Part shown: in pieces, positions 54,206-64,000 of the stretch
Position numbering within the stretch: the stretch's first letter is position 1
Layout of the letters: each line of letters begins with the position of its first letter
Source of the DNA: Heliocidaris erythrogramma
Taxonomy: Eukaryota > Echinodermata > Echinoidea > Camarodonta > Echinometridae
NCBI GenBank assembly: GCA_025617745.1
Contig: CM046856.1
Span: forward strand, 32,296,208-32,360,207
Direction of reading: 5' to 3'
DNA: 64,000 bases
Program-made: the position numbers and the translations under genes
Notes under the pieces: generated by a model
Seen by the model: only the letters and a program-made list of their open reading frames with translations
Database searches by the model: none
What the model was told of the DNA's origin: nothing

Positions 54206-56084
54206 GCCTTCAAGTACTCCAAGACTATCACCAACTCCGACAATAATTACTCACCGGACCAGTTAGTGGCATATTAGCGTCGGAACAGCCATTCAGGGAG
54301 GGAAGGGCAATTGGTGCTCCTGCTCTTGTCTAAATTGAAAGCTCTAACTTTAGCTCTTGTGAACTGAAGCCTTCAGACCCTAACGCATGAACAGAAAGCT
54401 GGATTATCTTTTCGTTTCTTTTTCTTTGGAATTTATTTATGAAAAAGTTTGTGAGATTACTGTTCGATATACATATCAGCAGCTGCGGACACAAGATTCT
54501 CTGACAAGCAAATAACATAAAACAACAATATGATATATTAATAAATAATAAGAAATAAATATATAAATGTTACATCTTTTCAGGTTACCACATTGTACGT
54601 AAGATATGACAGGGTTTTTTTTTTTTACCCCGTGCCCCCTCTGCTGGATCCGCCTGTGTATACATTACATCATTCCAACCGCACACCACATGCAGAGGCA
54701 CTCAATACGCTCAGCAGCCACTCTATGCCCTTGAAGTCATTAGGAAATGCAAAGTACATGCACACCAGTGTCAGTGCATGCTTTTGAAATATGAATGTAT
54801 ATACAGTTTACACATCGCAATGTTCATATAAAGTTTATAAATGATGTTTTATAAAAGCAAAAAGATGCAAAGAAAACTATATTCCATTAATTTTCTTCTG
54901 TCTTTCTCTCTCTCTCTGCGTCTTTCTATATTATTTCCCCCTTTTCGGTTAATTGATCGGGGGAATTGCCTCACGCACCCCCCCCCCCCCCTCCCCCACC
55001 CCCGCCCGGTCCTACACCACCAGAAATGTTTCAATGAGCAAATTTAACCCGAATACCCGTAAGGGCACGTACAGTAGCTGTGTTAAGACTTCTATTTCTA
55101 TCCGTCGTCGTTTCACATTTTTATTCTTTCTCACTGACCCGTAAACACATACCCGAAGCGATATGTTGTCGTGTGCTTTGTGATTTCAGGCATCTCTGTA
55201 TGTTGCAATTGGTTACATATCTCTTGTTCGCGTCTGTATATGTAAAGTCCCGCAACGTGAGTACAACGTCTGCTTTACTTTTACTTCATTTTATTGATTA
55301 TTATGCAATCAGTTTTAGGTTTAATCTAATTACCCACAGAATTGTAAAAACACAAATGCGTATATAAGTCCTGGTTTGCTTTATTTACTCGACATGGGAA
55401 ATAGAACATTAAATGAAACAATTAGATGTATTTTAGTGTGCCAAATTTTTAGATATTTTGATGGTGCAAATTTATTTATTTATTCATTTATGTATTTTTT
55501 TATCTAAAGTCAAACCTTTCTATAGCGGCCACCAAAGGGAAACGGAAAAAGTGACCGCTATAGACAGGTGGCCGCTATAGACAGGTCGGCGGCCATTTTT
55601 AATTTTTGCACATACATGCAACATCACTTCTAGTGTAGGCCTACATGTATCCATATATATCACTTAGGAAAACAAGCTATAGATCTACAGATTTGACGTA
55701 TAACATGTCATATGATATATAAAATACCAAAATAATGTGCTTTGTTGTCAATAAGTGAGAAAAACAATAGGCCTAGATATACGAGCAATTAATTAATTAA
55801 TTAATTATTTATTTATTTAATTAATTACGGTACCAGTACCACGTACGTAGTCGCCCCGCGGTAGACTGTTGTTCTTGATTTTTATAGTCTAAAAACGATG
55901 TATAATCATGCTTTTGCTTCTTGTCAAAAATTACAATAATGAGTTTATCTTTTGAATAAAATAATGCAATCAATTTTCAAACAAATAAATATTTGCCTTT
56001 TGAATGGTTTAAAAGAACTTTTAACTGTTTTTGAGAACAGGCGATAGAAGGTGCTCGCTTGATTCGTCGAAAGTGCGAACGTAT
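54206..56084. other. No gene seen
   Basis: AT-rich spacer with a C-run at 54979-54992 and a small inverted motif at 55524-55586 (TATAGCGGCCACC / GGTGGCCGCTATA, with GACCGCTATAGACAGGT in between), probably an element scrap. Confidence 0.4.
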
Positions 56085-56203
56085 ATATATTTATTCATAC
56101 ATGCATGTCAAAATACAGATACATATACAAAGAGTACACAGAGCCAGAGTATACACAATCAACACATAAAGGTGCTGCAGTATAAGCTTGTACAGGTTGA
56201 GTA
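56085..56203. repeat. Interspersed repeat shared with 22485-22625
   Basis: Same word order as at 22485 (GTACACAGAGCCAGA, AACACATAAAGGTGCTGCA, GTTGAGTA). The hAT-like element at 56204 inserted at its right edge. Confidence 0.65.
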
Positions 56204-56420
56204 CAGGGGCGGCGGAGCGTCTTTGAAAGTGTGGGGGCACCAACAAAAAGGGGCACTTTGGGGGGAGGGCACCTACAAAGGGTGAAGACAAGGCGGAAAA
56301 AGGTCACTTTAACACATACCGCTACATTCTGATTAATACACTATCGAAAATCATTTTCGACACATTATTTTTAATGTCTTAACATGGTTCTAGATTTAAT
56401 AAAAAACTACTTTAAAGTGA

Positions 56421-57265
56421 TATAGGATTTGAAGGTTTGCATGGTGAAGTTGTAATTCAGAAAAAGGTTTGCGGTACAACCATGTGAGTTGGAATAACTC
56501 CACGTTCCGGTCAGAATGCTCTGGCCGTCGTCAGGAGAATGAGAAGAGCGAATAAATCAGCAGAATTTATATATGAAGCAGCAATTCACTAAATAAAATG
56601 GATGCAAACAAATAACATAGAAAGAAATAGTAACAGTAACATCAAAGTACCTACATTGAAAGGATAAATAACATCAAGGTACCTGCATTGAAAGGATAAG
56701 TGACATCAAACGAATCCTGTGTTGAAAAGAAAACAATGAAAGCAAGTGAACAATAGGACTAAGAAATCAATTAACCGTCTGGATAAGCTGGAAACAAAAG
56801 GGGGGATTGGGACCGTAGGTAATCTGTGGAGAGAAACATGACATCCCGTTGGGGAAAGAAATTAAGGTTAAAACATACATATGGAAAAGGTGAAATATTG
56901 ACAACAGAATGAGTATACTAATAATAATTGTTATGAAAGAAATTAAGAGAAAAATGATAATGAACAAATTGAGGAGAGAAACATGAAATCCTGTCGGAGA
57001 TAATCTGAGGAGAGAAACCAGTCATCCTGTTGAGGAAAGACATTATATTTAAAAACATACCTGTGGGAAAAAGGGTGAAATAATGACATCAGAATGAGTA
57101 TCCTAATGATGAATATAATGAATGAAACAACAAAAACAAAGGTAATGAACAAGTTGAGGAGAGAAACATGAAATCCTGTTGAGGGAAGCAATAGTGGTTA
57201 AAATACATAAAAAATTATAGCACTAGTTATTATTGGAAGAGTGAAAACCATATGTCGCTGATCTG
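56421..57265 (+). repeat. 5' noncoding/terminal repeat of the Penelope-like element
   Basis: Matches 6896-7880 at high identity but has only one copy of the 207-bp module. Its minus strand contains CTGACGA, a CGGCC hairpin and GGAAC (56481-56533), the order of a hammerhead core but with departures from consensus. Confidence 0.7.
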
Positions 57266-57420
57266 TAAACCCTTATCCTGTGTAACTGTGTCATGTTTGT
57301 GAATCTCGATGGCTTCACGGACCCTCCTGGTATACCAGTTGGAAGCGGGGGCTACAAGTTTGGTGTCTTCCCAGATAATCTGGTGATCACGAGTGACAGA
57401 ATGATTGATAATGGCAGATC
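57266..57420 (-). repeat. Inverted copy of the element's own 3' end
   Basis: These 155 bp are the reverse complement of 58363-58517 (from GATCTGCCATTATCAATC to AAGGGTTTA), almost without change. The segment separates the 5' repeat from the truncated RT. Inverted end fragments of this kind are common in Penelope-like insertions. Confidence 0.9.
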
Positions 57421-58559
57421 ACATCACCAGAACTAGATTACAACATGACACTGATCTCCAGGACAGAACCCCACTATCTCCCCAACAGATATATGACCTT
57501 CTTCTCCTATGTCTTACCTCCACCAGCTTCCAGTGGCGGGATAAGTACTACAACCAATCAGAAGATGCCCCCATGGGCTCACCACTCTCCCCAGTTATAG
57601 CTAATCTCTTCATGGAACAATTCGAAACTACTATTCTCTCCACAGCACCGTATAAACCCACACTTTGGCTCCGTTACGTTGATGACACGTTTGTCATTTG
57701 GCCGCACGGTCCGGAAAAGCTGAACAACTTCCAGGATTTTCTCAACAAACATCACCCCTCCATCAGCTTCTCGTCAGAAGCAGAAAACAATAACTCTCTT
57801 CCGTTTCTTGATGTTTTGGTCACCCACAAGCCTGACGGTTCACTCTCCCATAGTGTTTACCGTAAACCTACCCACACAGACCGCTATCTAAACTTCCGAT
57901 CTTTCCACCATCCGTCCGTCAAACGTTCGGTCTCCAGTTCCCTGATCAGGAGAGCTCACAACGTTTGCGACTCTACCAGCCTTGACGACGAGTTAAAACA
58001 CATCAAAGCAGCCTTAGTCAACAATGGTTTCCCTCCTCAGGAAATACGCACATCTGTCAGCAAACCCCATGCTCCCCCACCAACCAGACACATCTCGTCC
58101 TGCACTATTCCCTTCACAGGTCATGTCTCTCACCGCATTCAACGAGTCCTGTAGAAGGCCAACATACGGGTTTTCTTCAGTTCTAAACACAAACTTCACA
58201 AGTCTCTCTACACACACAAAGACACAGCTTCTCCCGACAGCAAACCAGGAGTGTACCGCATACCATGTTCCTGTGGTCAGGTCTACATCGGAGAGACTGG
58301 GAGGGACATCAAATCTCGCATCAAGGAACACCGTGCCCATGGGAGACTTGGTCACTACGACCGATCTGCCATTATCAATCATTCTGTCACTCGTGATCAC
58401 CAGATTATCTGGGAAGACACCAAACTTGTAGCCCCCGCTTCCAACTGGTATACCAGGAGGGTCCGTGAAGCCATCGAGATTCACAAACATGACACAGTTA
58501 CACAGGATAAGGGTTTAGGGATAAGGGAATATATAGGTACAATATATATAGGTATATAG
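57421..58559 (+). pseudogene. Penelope-like RT plus GIY-YIG endonuclease, 5' truncated, one in-frame stop
   Basis: One plus frame reads through the RT palm (DAPMGSPLSPVIANLFME, then LRYVDDTFVIWPHG with the catalytic YVDD, then SLPFLDVLVTH, YRKPTHTDRYLNF) to VSHRIQRVL and TAG at 58152-58154. It continues in the same frame into the endonuclease: PGVYRIPCSCGQVYIGETGR (GIY and YIG blocks), RIKEHRAHGR, and EAIEIHKHD. The product would copy RNA and nick target DNA. The N-terminal RT motifs are missing, replaced by an inverted 3' fragment. Apart from that and the single stop the frame is clean, so the loss of function is recent. Confidence 0.92.
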
Positions 58560-59270
58560 GTAGGGCACTTATCAGAAGACAAAAGGGGCACTTACCAAAA
58601 GAGGAAATAATACTATTAGAAAGTAAAAGGGGCACTTAAAAAGAGGCATTTATCACAAGGAAAAATTGTACTATTAGAACGGAAAATGGGTACTTATCAG
58701 ACGAAAACAGGGACACTTGTCGGATTTCAAAGGGGACACTTATCTGAGCTGAAAAGGGGCACTTATCAGAAGGTGAAAAGGGCACTTATTAGAAAGAAGA
58801 AAGGGCAGTCATACAAAGAAAAAGGGTCACTTATCAGAGCAGAAAAGGGGCACTTATATAAGAAAGGAAAATTTTACTATTAGAACGGAAAATGGGCACT
58901 AATTAGACGAAAAACAAAGGAACACATTTTAAAAGGGGCAGTAATATACGAAGTTAAAGGGGGCACTTATCAGAAGGTGAAAAGGGAATTTATCGGTGAA
59001 GCAGATGGGGCGCAGTTATACGAAGGAAAAGGGGCACTTATCAGAAGTGAAAAAGGACACTTATCAGAAGGAAAAAATGCACTATTAGAACGGGAAATGG
59101 GCACTAATTACACGAAAAAGGGCAATTATTAGATTTCATAATGGGCAGTAATGTCTGAGGTTAAAGGGGGCACTTATCAGGAGGTAAAATGGAATTTATT
59201 AGAAAGAAAAAAGGGGCACTTATCTGCTTTGAAAAGGGGCACTTTTCAAAGATAAAAAGAGGCACGTTTG
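58560..59270. repeat. Irregular minisatellite of GGGGCACTTATCAGAAG units
   Basis: About twenty variants of AAAAGGGGCACTTATCAGAAG, spacing roughly 30-45 bp, with a larger-scale repeat of TACTATTAGAACGGAAAATG at 58667, 58873 and 59070 (about 200 bp). It forms the right part of the hAT-like element. Confidence 0.85.
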
Positions 59271-59326
59271 GAGTACTTCCCCCGGGAGCGCCGCCTCTGC
59301 TCGAGTAGTTATAACACTTAAGTTTG

Positions 59327-60193
59327 CGTCACATATCCAACGATCTCCGGCCAAATTCGTAGGTCGCCAGAAAGTCGCCAAATTTCAAATCCGCCCGGGA
59401 GTCGAGCGTATTTTTCGCTTCAAATCTACCTTGTCACATATTGGACTGGGCTTGGGCGGAGCCCTTTGAACACTGAGTGATCAGAAGTCGTCCGGCGCCC
59501 GTCAGTAACAAACGGGAGTCCGGCGAAGCCCGCTCGACATAACGGCGGACGCCGTCCGAGTTTCGGTAGATGATTACTTATTCTACCGGTGTCCGCCCGA
59601 CTTCCGGTCTAGCGTCCTCCAACGCCTCCGCGCGGCGAAAATGATCTTTTTAGAGCCAGAAGGGCGTTAATTCCATGTTAAAGTATAAGAATATACCCAA
59701 GGGGCAAAATTCCTGAGTTGACAGGAGGAGCTCGGGCGAGGCCCGTAGAAGCCGCCCGACGCCGACCCGACACCAGCACGGAGCGCGCTTGAAGCACGCC
59801 CGATTTTGTTTGGCGGGATACGGAAGGGGGTCGTTCAAGTATCGTAGGGAGCCCGTGCGGCGGCCGCGTAGCTCTGCCGACCTCCGTCCGAATTTTAAAG
59901 CCCCCAAACGGTTTAAAATCGTCGGATTAACGCCCGAATATCGATCGAATGTTTTCTGATGCCCGAGCGATCTCCGGGCGACCTGTTTACAAGCTCTGCG
60001 GCCTCAAAATTCGCCATTAGAAAATCGCTGGATTGCACTGGGAGCAGGTTTCGGTGCCCTGCGGACGTCGGCCGACCCCTAAAAATCGCGGCGGAGCCCG
60101 CAGTGATCGAGCAGACACCGGCCGCATTCCGGGCGAAAATGCCATTTTGAGCTCACAGAGAAGTCAGGCGAGCTCCGTTTTGGATATGTGACG
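59327..60193. mobile_element. GC-rich inverted-repeat element, 867 bp
   Basis: Ends CGTCACATATCCAA and the complement of the right end CGTCACATATCCAA agree exactly. The interior is far richer in G+C and CpG than its AT-rich surroundings (many CCGGCG, GCCCG, CGGCG words). GCTCGGGCG / CGCCCGA words recur in both orientations. Open frames here are short; no transposase. Confidence 0.75.
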
Positions 60194-60419
60194 GCCCCTT
60201 TAGGCATAGGCCTACATTAATCATACCTCATGGACTAGTTCTTTGACTGACTTAAAGAGAGAAAAAGAGAGAGAGAAGTTCATTTACACTACATACAAAG
60301 GGAAAGCAGAAACAGAAAAATGGAATCAGAAAGGTGAAGGGGTGCCCTGATGTTGACCAATAATATATCAAGTCTTAGATAAGATTTGTGAATAAAGTAC
60401 AATACATAAAATATCGATT

Positions 60420-61930
60420 ACAATGTAAACATAAATAAAAGCATCCTTTGAGTTATGGACCTTAAAATTCAAGAAAGGAGAATTCGCTTTACGGCCATTT
60501 TAAACGAACGTGGGGTTTGAAAATTACGGATATTTAGCGGAAGAGAATTCCAAACATCTGGACCGCTATGTCTGAGTGATTTATGTGCTAACGCGGTGCG
60601 GGGATCGATTAGATGTATGTTTGATGCCTGTCTTGTGGTATCGGAGTGAATGGTGCTGTTAGCCTGAAACATAGAAGAAAATGAGTCAGGCAATAATTTT
60701 TATCATCGACCTTTCTATTATGCCTTGTCAAATCCTGACAAGATCATTTGACTACTTTTGAGAAAGCAATACAATTTTCACAATTTAACAACTTATTATT
60801 GAAACGACCATTTGACACCAAATTGCACCCTAACAAAGATCAAGCACTTCAATTTAACAAATAAAGGATTTGTGTGGTCTCGGGGACCAGACCAAGTACG
60901 TATGCGAATGGCTTTCTTCCGCAGGAGAAGGATATTGTTATTTGATACCTTGGATGTAGCCCAAAGTACATTGCAATATGAAATGTATGGTAGTATATAA
61001 GAGTATTGTACAATATCAATAAAATTCTATCGATATCACAATGTGACAAGAAGACACCTATATCATCCGCAAATAAGGTATAAACACGATAAAAACTACT
61101 TTCGAAAAATAAACTCAAGACAATTTCAATAGCCCTGTCTATCACCTTTAGAAATGTGCGAACATTACAATGGTGTATTACGTAATCCGAACCTGATTTA
61201 TATGGGCAGTACAATAGGCCTTTGAAATTGCCCTTGAGTTTATTTTTCGAAAGTAGTTCGTATCGTGTTTATAATCTGCTGAAACATCACAAATATCATT
61301 GATGTAAGTAAGAAATAATAGCGGGCATAGGTTAGATCCTTGTGGTACACCACATTTTAAAAAGTAACATCTGAAATTGTACAATTGCAATGGGTATATT
61401 GCCTTCTCATAGATAAATAACTTGAAAACCATTGTAGCGCAAAACCTCTTATTCCATAGTGCTCCAATTTAGAAAGAAGAACTGAGTGATCAAGTGTATC
61501 AAAGGCTTTAATGAGATCCATAAATACGCCAACAACATGCTCACGAGCTGCTAGGGCAGTTGACACACAGTCGTAAAACCTTAACAGAGCATGTTAAGAT
61601 CGGTAGAATGGTATGTTCAAGTACCTAAATTCTGAACAATATGGATTTATTGTTCAGAATTTAGGTACTTGTGGTTATCCAAAAACTCATAGAGCCTATT
61701 ATAAATAATTATCTGTAACATTTTAGACAAGCTAGGTAATACTGAAATAGGTATATAATTAGAGATGAACATTGCATCATCTGTTTTATTAATCTGGATC
61801 ACTTTGGCTAGTTTGAAACTAGAAGGAAACACTCCTGTCGACAATGAGAGATTACAGATGTGTACCACTGGGTTATAATTCAGCCAAAAATCTGCATTAA
61901 CAGGGATGTGTTTAATTCACCATGGCCATA
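60420..61930 (-). pseudogene. LINE reverse transcriptase (CR1/Jockey group), broken
   Basis: Minus-strand pieces in order: NLSLSTGVFPSSFKLAKV and NYIPISVLPSLSKMLQ (61868-61649), FMDLIKAFDTLDHSVLLSKL and YGIRGFALQWFSSYL (61566-61357), GVPQGSNLCPLLFLTYINDI (about 61350-61290), and the C-terminus HSGPDVWNSLPLNIRNFQ (60693-60469). The YxDD block is not intact and pieces of about 60849-61210 are out of frame. A foldback at 61618-61671 disrupts the region after NSEQ. It is a relic of a non-LTR retrotransposon polymerase with a 3' end toward 60240-60420. Confidence 0.85.
61618..61671. repeat. Foldback inside the LINE relic, 23-bp arms
   Basis: CAAGTACCTAAATTCTGAAC plus CAAT at the left is exactly complementary to the right arm, with the 8-base loop ATGGATTT. 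Both arms encode the LINE motif YLNSEQ, one on each strand; the plus-strand arm continues into YGFI. Confidence 0.92.
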
Positions 61931-62194
61931 GGAGTGACTATTCCTATAAGCAAACTTACTATATTGAAGATTTCTAGATAGTTGGCTTGAAGAAGCTAGA
62001 AACTTGGCATGAAGAATTGTGTAGAAAATTCCTAAAATTGGATACTGAATACACGTGTCCTCCGCAAAAGGAATGATTTGTAGCAATATGCCTATTTTGT
62101 GTCATCAGCTAAAGTCAAGTACTTTGCTTCATTATATTTTTTTATACATTACACAACGCACTGATTCTAATTTGTTACTCCGGGCTATATTATA

Positions 62195-63708
62195 CAGTGC
62201 GTCTAAAAAAAAGTTAACATTTCATGTGTAATGAAAAAGTTTCCCCAAATAACTATTTCTGAATATTTTCAGTAAATTTTAATTCTTGTAGATAGATTAT
62301 AGGTCCGTCCTATATAATAACACCAAAAAATCCCTTTTGTGAAAGGGTGCAAAATTCAGACTTGGCAAGAATTGGTGTTTGTTCAGACTGGTATCAACAA
62401 AGTTGAAAACCGTTTGAAATTGACAGTCTGAAAAAAGTCTCCCCAATTAAATATTTCAAAATATTTTCAGTAAAATTTCATACATGTGGTTAGCTTAGGA
62501 TTTCTTATACCAAGTGACACTAAAATGTCTCGCAATATTTTTACGCTTGAGTGAACAAAAGCCACTTTTGTGAAATGGTGCAAAATCCATTCTTGACAAA
62601 ATGCCTGTTGTTGTTCTGGCTGGTATAAGCCAAGTTGCGAGTCTGAAAAGACTTCGAAATTTTATATTTTTATCATTGAAAGACTATTTGTTAAAGAACA
62701 GACTTTGGTCAATGTATTTCCTGATATCCCATCAATACTTTATGGTTGAGTGAGCAAGTCAGATGAAATTAAAATACTCACCAAAAGTAAAATTTTGAAA
62801 CACTCAGCAAAATAGTAAATTGCTCTCTCAAGCATAAAATGTTGATGGGATGTGTAATGATATACAGAGAACATAGCCTATTATTTCATAAATTGTCTTT
62901 TATTGATCCGAATATGGAAATGTTTAAGCCTTTACATGACACTCAGCTGGGCTGATACCTGATACCAGCCAGAGCCAATAACAATTCTTGTCAAGACTGG
63001 ATTTTGCACCCTTTCACAAATTTGGCTTTTGCTCTCTCAGGCGTAAAATATGGTGGGATATGCTTAAACAAGCATAACAGTAACAATTTCACTGAAATCG
63101 ATGTAAAATAAGAAAGTTATGGCATTTTGAAGTTTTGCATTATTTCATGAAACAGTGATATGCATATAGCATGGGCGGTATGCAAATAAGTGAACAGATG
63201 ATGTCACACACTCACTTTTCCTTATGTATTTTATTATATGAAATTTCAAATATTTCAATTTGTATAGATGTGATAATAAAGAATCCCTTCCTTGTATGAA
63301 AATAAGTTACAATAACGATGATTTTACATGTTCCATATGGAGTCAAACCATGTTTTACATTATTGAAGAAAAAAAATATGATATTTCATATAATAAAATA
63401 CATAAGGAAAAGTGAGTGCATGACATCATCGGTTCACTCATTTTCATACCGCCCATGTTATGCATATCACTGTTTCATGAAATAATGCAAAACGTCAAAA
63501 TCCGATTTCAGTGAATTTTTTACTGTTATGCTTGTTTAATTTTACTCTGTTTATTCAAATCAACTTGATATTGAGGTGGACTTCACTTGGCCTTTAATAG
63601 AAGAGACCATAAGCTATCTACAGGTATGAAAATTTCCTAAACATATTTTGAAACACTTATTTGGGGAGAATTTTTTTCCAACTGTTAACTTTTTTCTGGG
63701 ACGCACTG
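62195..63708. mobile_element. 1.5-kb foldback-type element with CAGTGCGTC ends
   Basis: Ends CAGTGCGTCTAAAAAAAAGT and the complement of the right end CAGTGCGTCCCAGAAAAAAG, then GTTAAC on both sides. Inside, GGTGCAAAATYCA...CTTG(G/A)CAA words occur twice in one direction and once inverted (about 62346, 62578, 63005), and a second inverted pair spans about 63122-63245 and 63375-63495 (TTTCATGAAACAGTGATATG and its complement). No transposase frame; no clear target duplication. Confidence 0.7.
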
Positions 63709-64000
63709 GAGAGAATAATTATAGTTACCAACCAAATTATGATTGTTAATATTTTGCACAAGGAAATTGTACCAATAGTTCCGTTTTCCAGTTACATGTG
63801 TATCGTGCACATTCAGGAGCCTTATTTACGCTGGTAAATAATGTACATTAATTGTGCAATGCTTTCTTTAACGGGGATAAAAAGACTTCATGTAAAGTTG
63901 ACGTGAGTGAAAGCATACAGAGTATAAATCCACATTAGCACAAGTTTGAGATCTGTCGGACAAAGGATAAGAAAGTTGTGAGAAAAGATGAAATCCACCC
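63709..64000. other. No gene seen
   Basis: AT-rich sequence at the window end without a recognised feature. Confidence 0.4.

Larger units (their letters stand above)
56204..59299. mobile_element. hAT-like element carrying a Penelope-like insertion
   Basis: The ends CAGGGGCGGCGGAGCG and (complement of right end) CAGAGGCGGCGCTCCC are inverted repeats. The flanks GTTGAGTA (56196-56203) and CTCGAGTA (59300-59307) match at 6 of 8 bases, as an aged 8-bp hAT duplication. The outer parts are rich in GGGGCAC words; the middle (about 56421-58556) is a Penelope-like element inserted later. Confidence 0.7.

Overview
The window looks like nuclear DNA of an echinoderm, most likely a sea urchin. This is inferred from four things: split genes with GT-AG introns, a Death-NACHT-repeat (NLR) immune receptor of the type greatly expanded in sea urchins, a secreted esterase gene with introns, and a very dense load of animal transposons (Ty3/gypsy, Penelope-like, LINE, tRNA-SINE, hAT-like and TTAA-flanked elements). 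It is AT-rich with many 10-20 bp runs of G or C. No bacterial features, rRNA genes, CRISPR arrays or convincing functional tRNA genes are seen. The species cannot be fixed from the sequence alone.

Layout. 1-8.6 kb is a nest of retroelements: the start of a LINE ORF1 on the minus strand, a broken Penelope-like reverse transcriptase, and a nearly intact Ty3/gypsy element (175-bp LTRs, 5-bp target duplication) inserted in the middle of it. This is followed by a repeat shared with another Penelope copy at 56-58 kb. 8.6-17 kb holds small inverted-repeat elements, a THAP zinc-finger exon broken by a GT/G run, a tRNA-Val-like SINE, and a 27-bp minisatellite split by a TTAA-flanked element. 17.5-21.5 kb is an NLR gene on the minus strand: Death exon, NACHT exon, leucine-rich exon and one further C-terminal exon, all joining in phase. 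21.9-27.5 kb has few recognisable features.

27.6-36.9 kb is a complete nine-exon secreted carboxylesterase/cholinesterase-family gene (610 codons, intact Ser-Glu-His triad). 39.9-46.0 kb is a decayed tandem duplicate that kept exons 1, 6, 7, 8 and 9, lost exons 2-5 (oxyanion hole and catalytic serine), and carries frameshifts and dead splice donors. A scrap of a third copy of the last intron-exon junction lies between them. Intron 1 of the intact gene holds the most unusual object in the window: a 1.07-kb concatemer of a 290-bp tRNA-like unit, 2.2 units forward then 1.5 units inverted, bounded by a 12-13 bp target duplication.

46-64 kb is transposon country: a long-inverted-repeat element, several hAT-like elements with 8-bp target duplications and G-runs, a Penelope-like element with RT and GIY-YIG endonuclease sitting inside a hAT-like element, a GC-rich inverted-repeat element, a broken LINE reverse transcriptase and a 1.5-kb foldback element. 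Host coding content is therefore limited to the NLR, the esterase pair, and possibly the THAP exon and one doubtful terminal exon at 22.9 kb.
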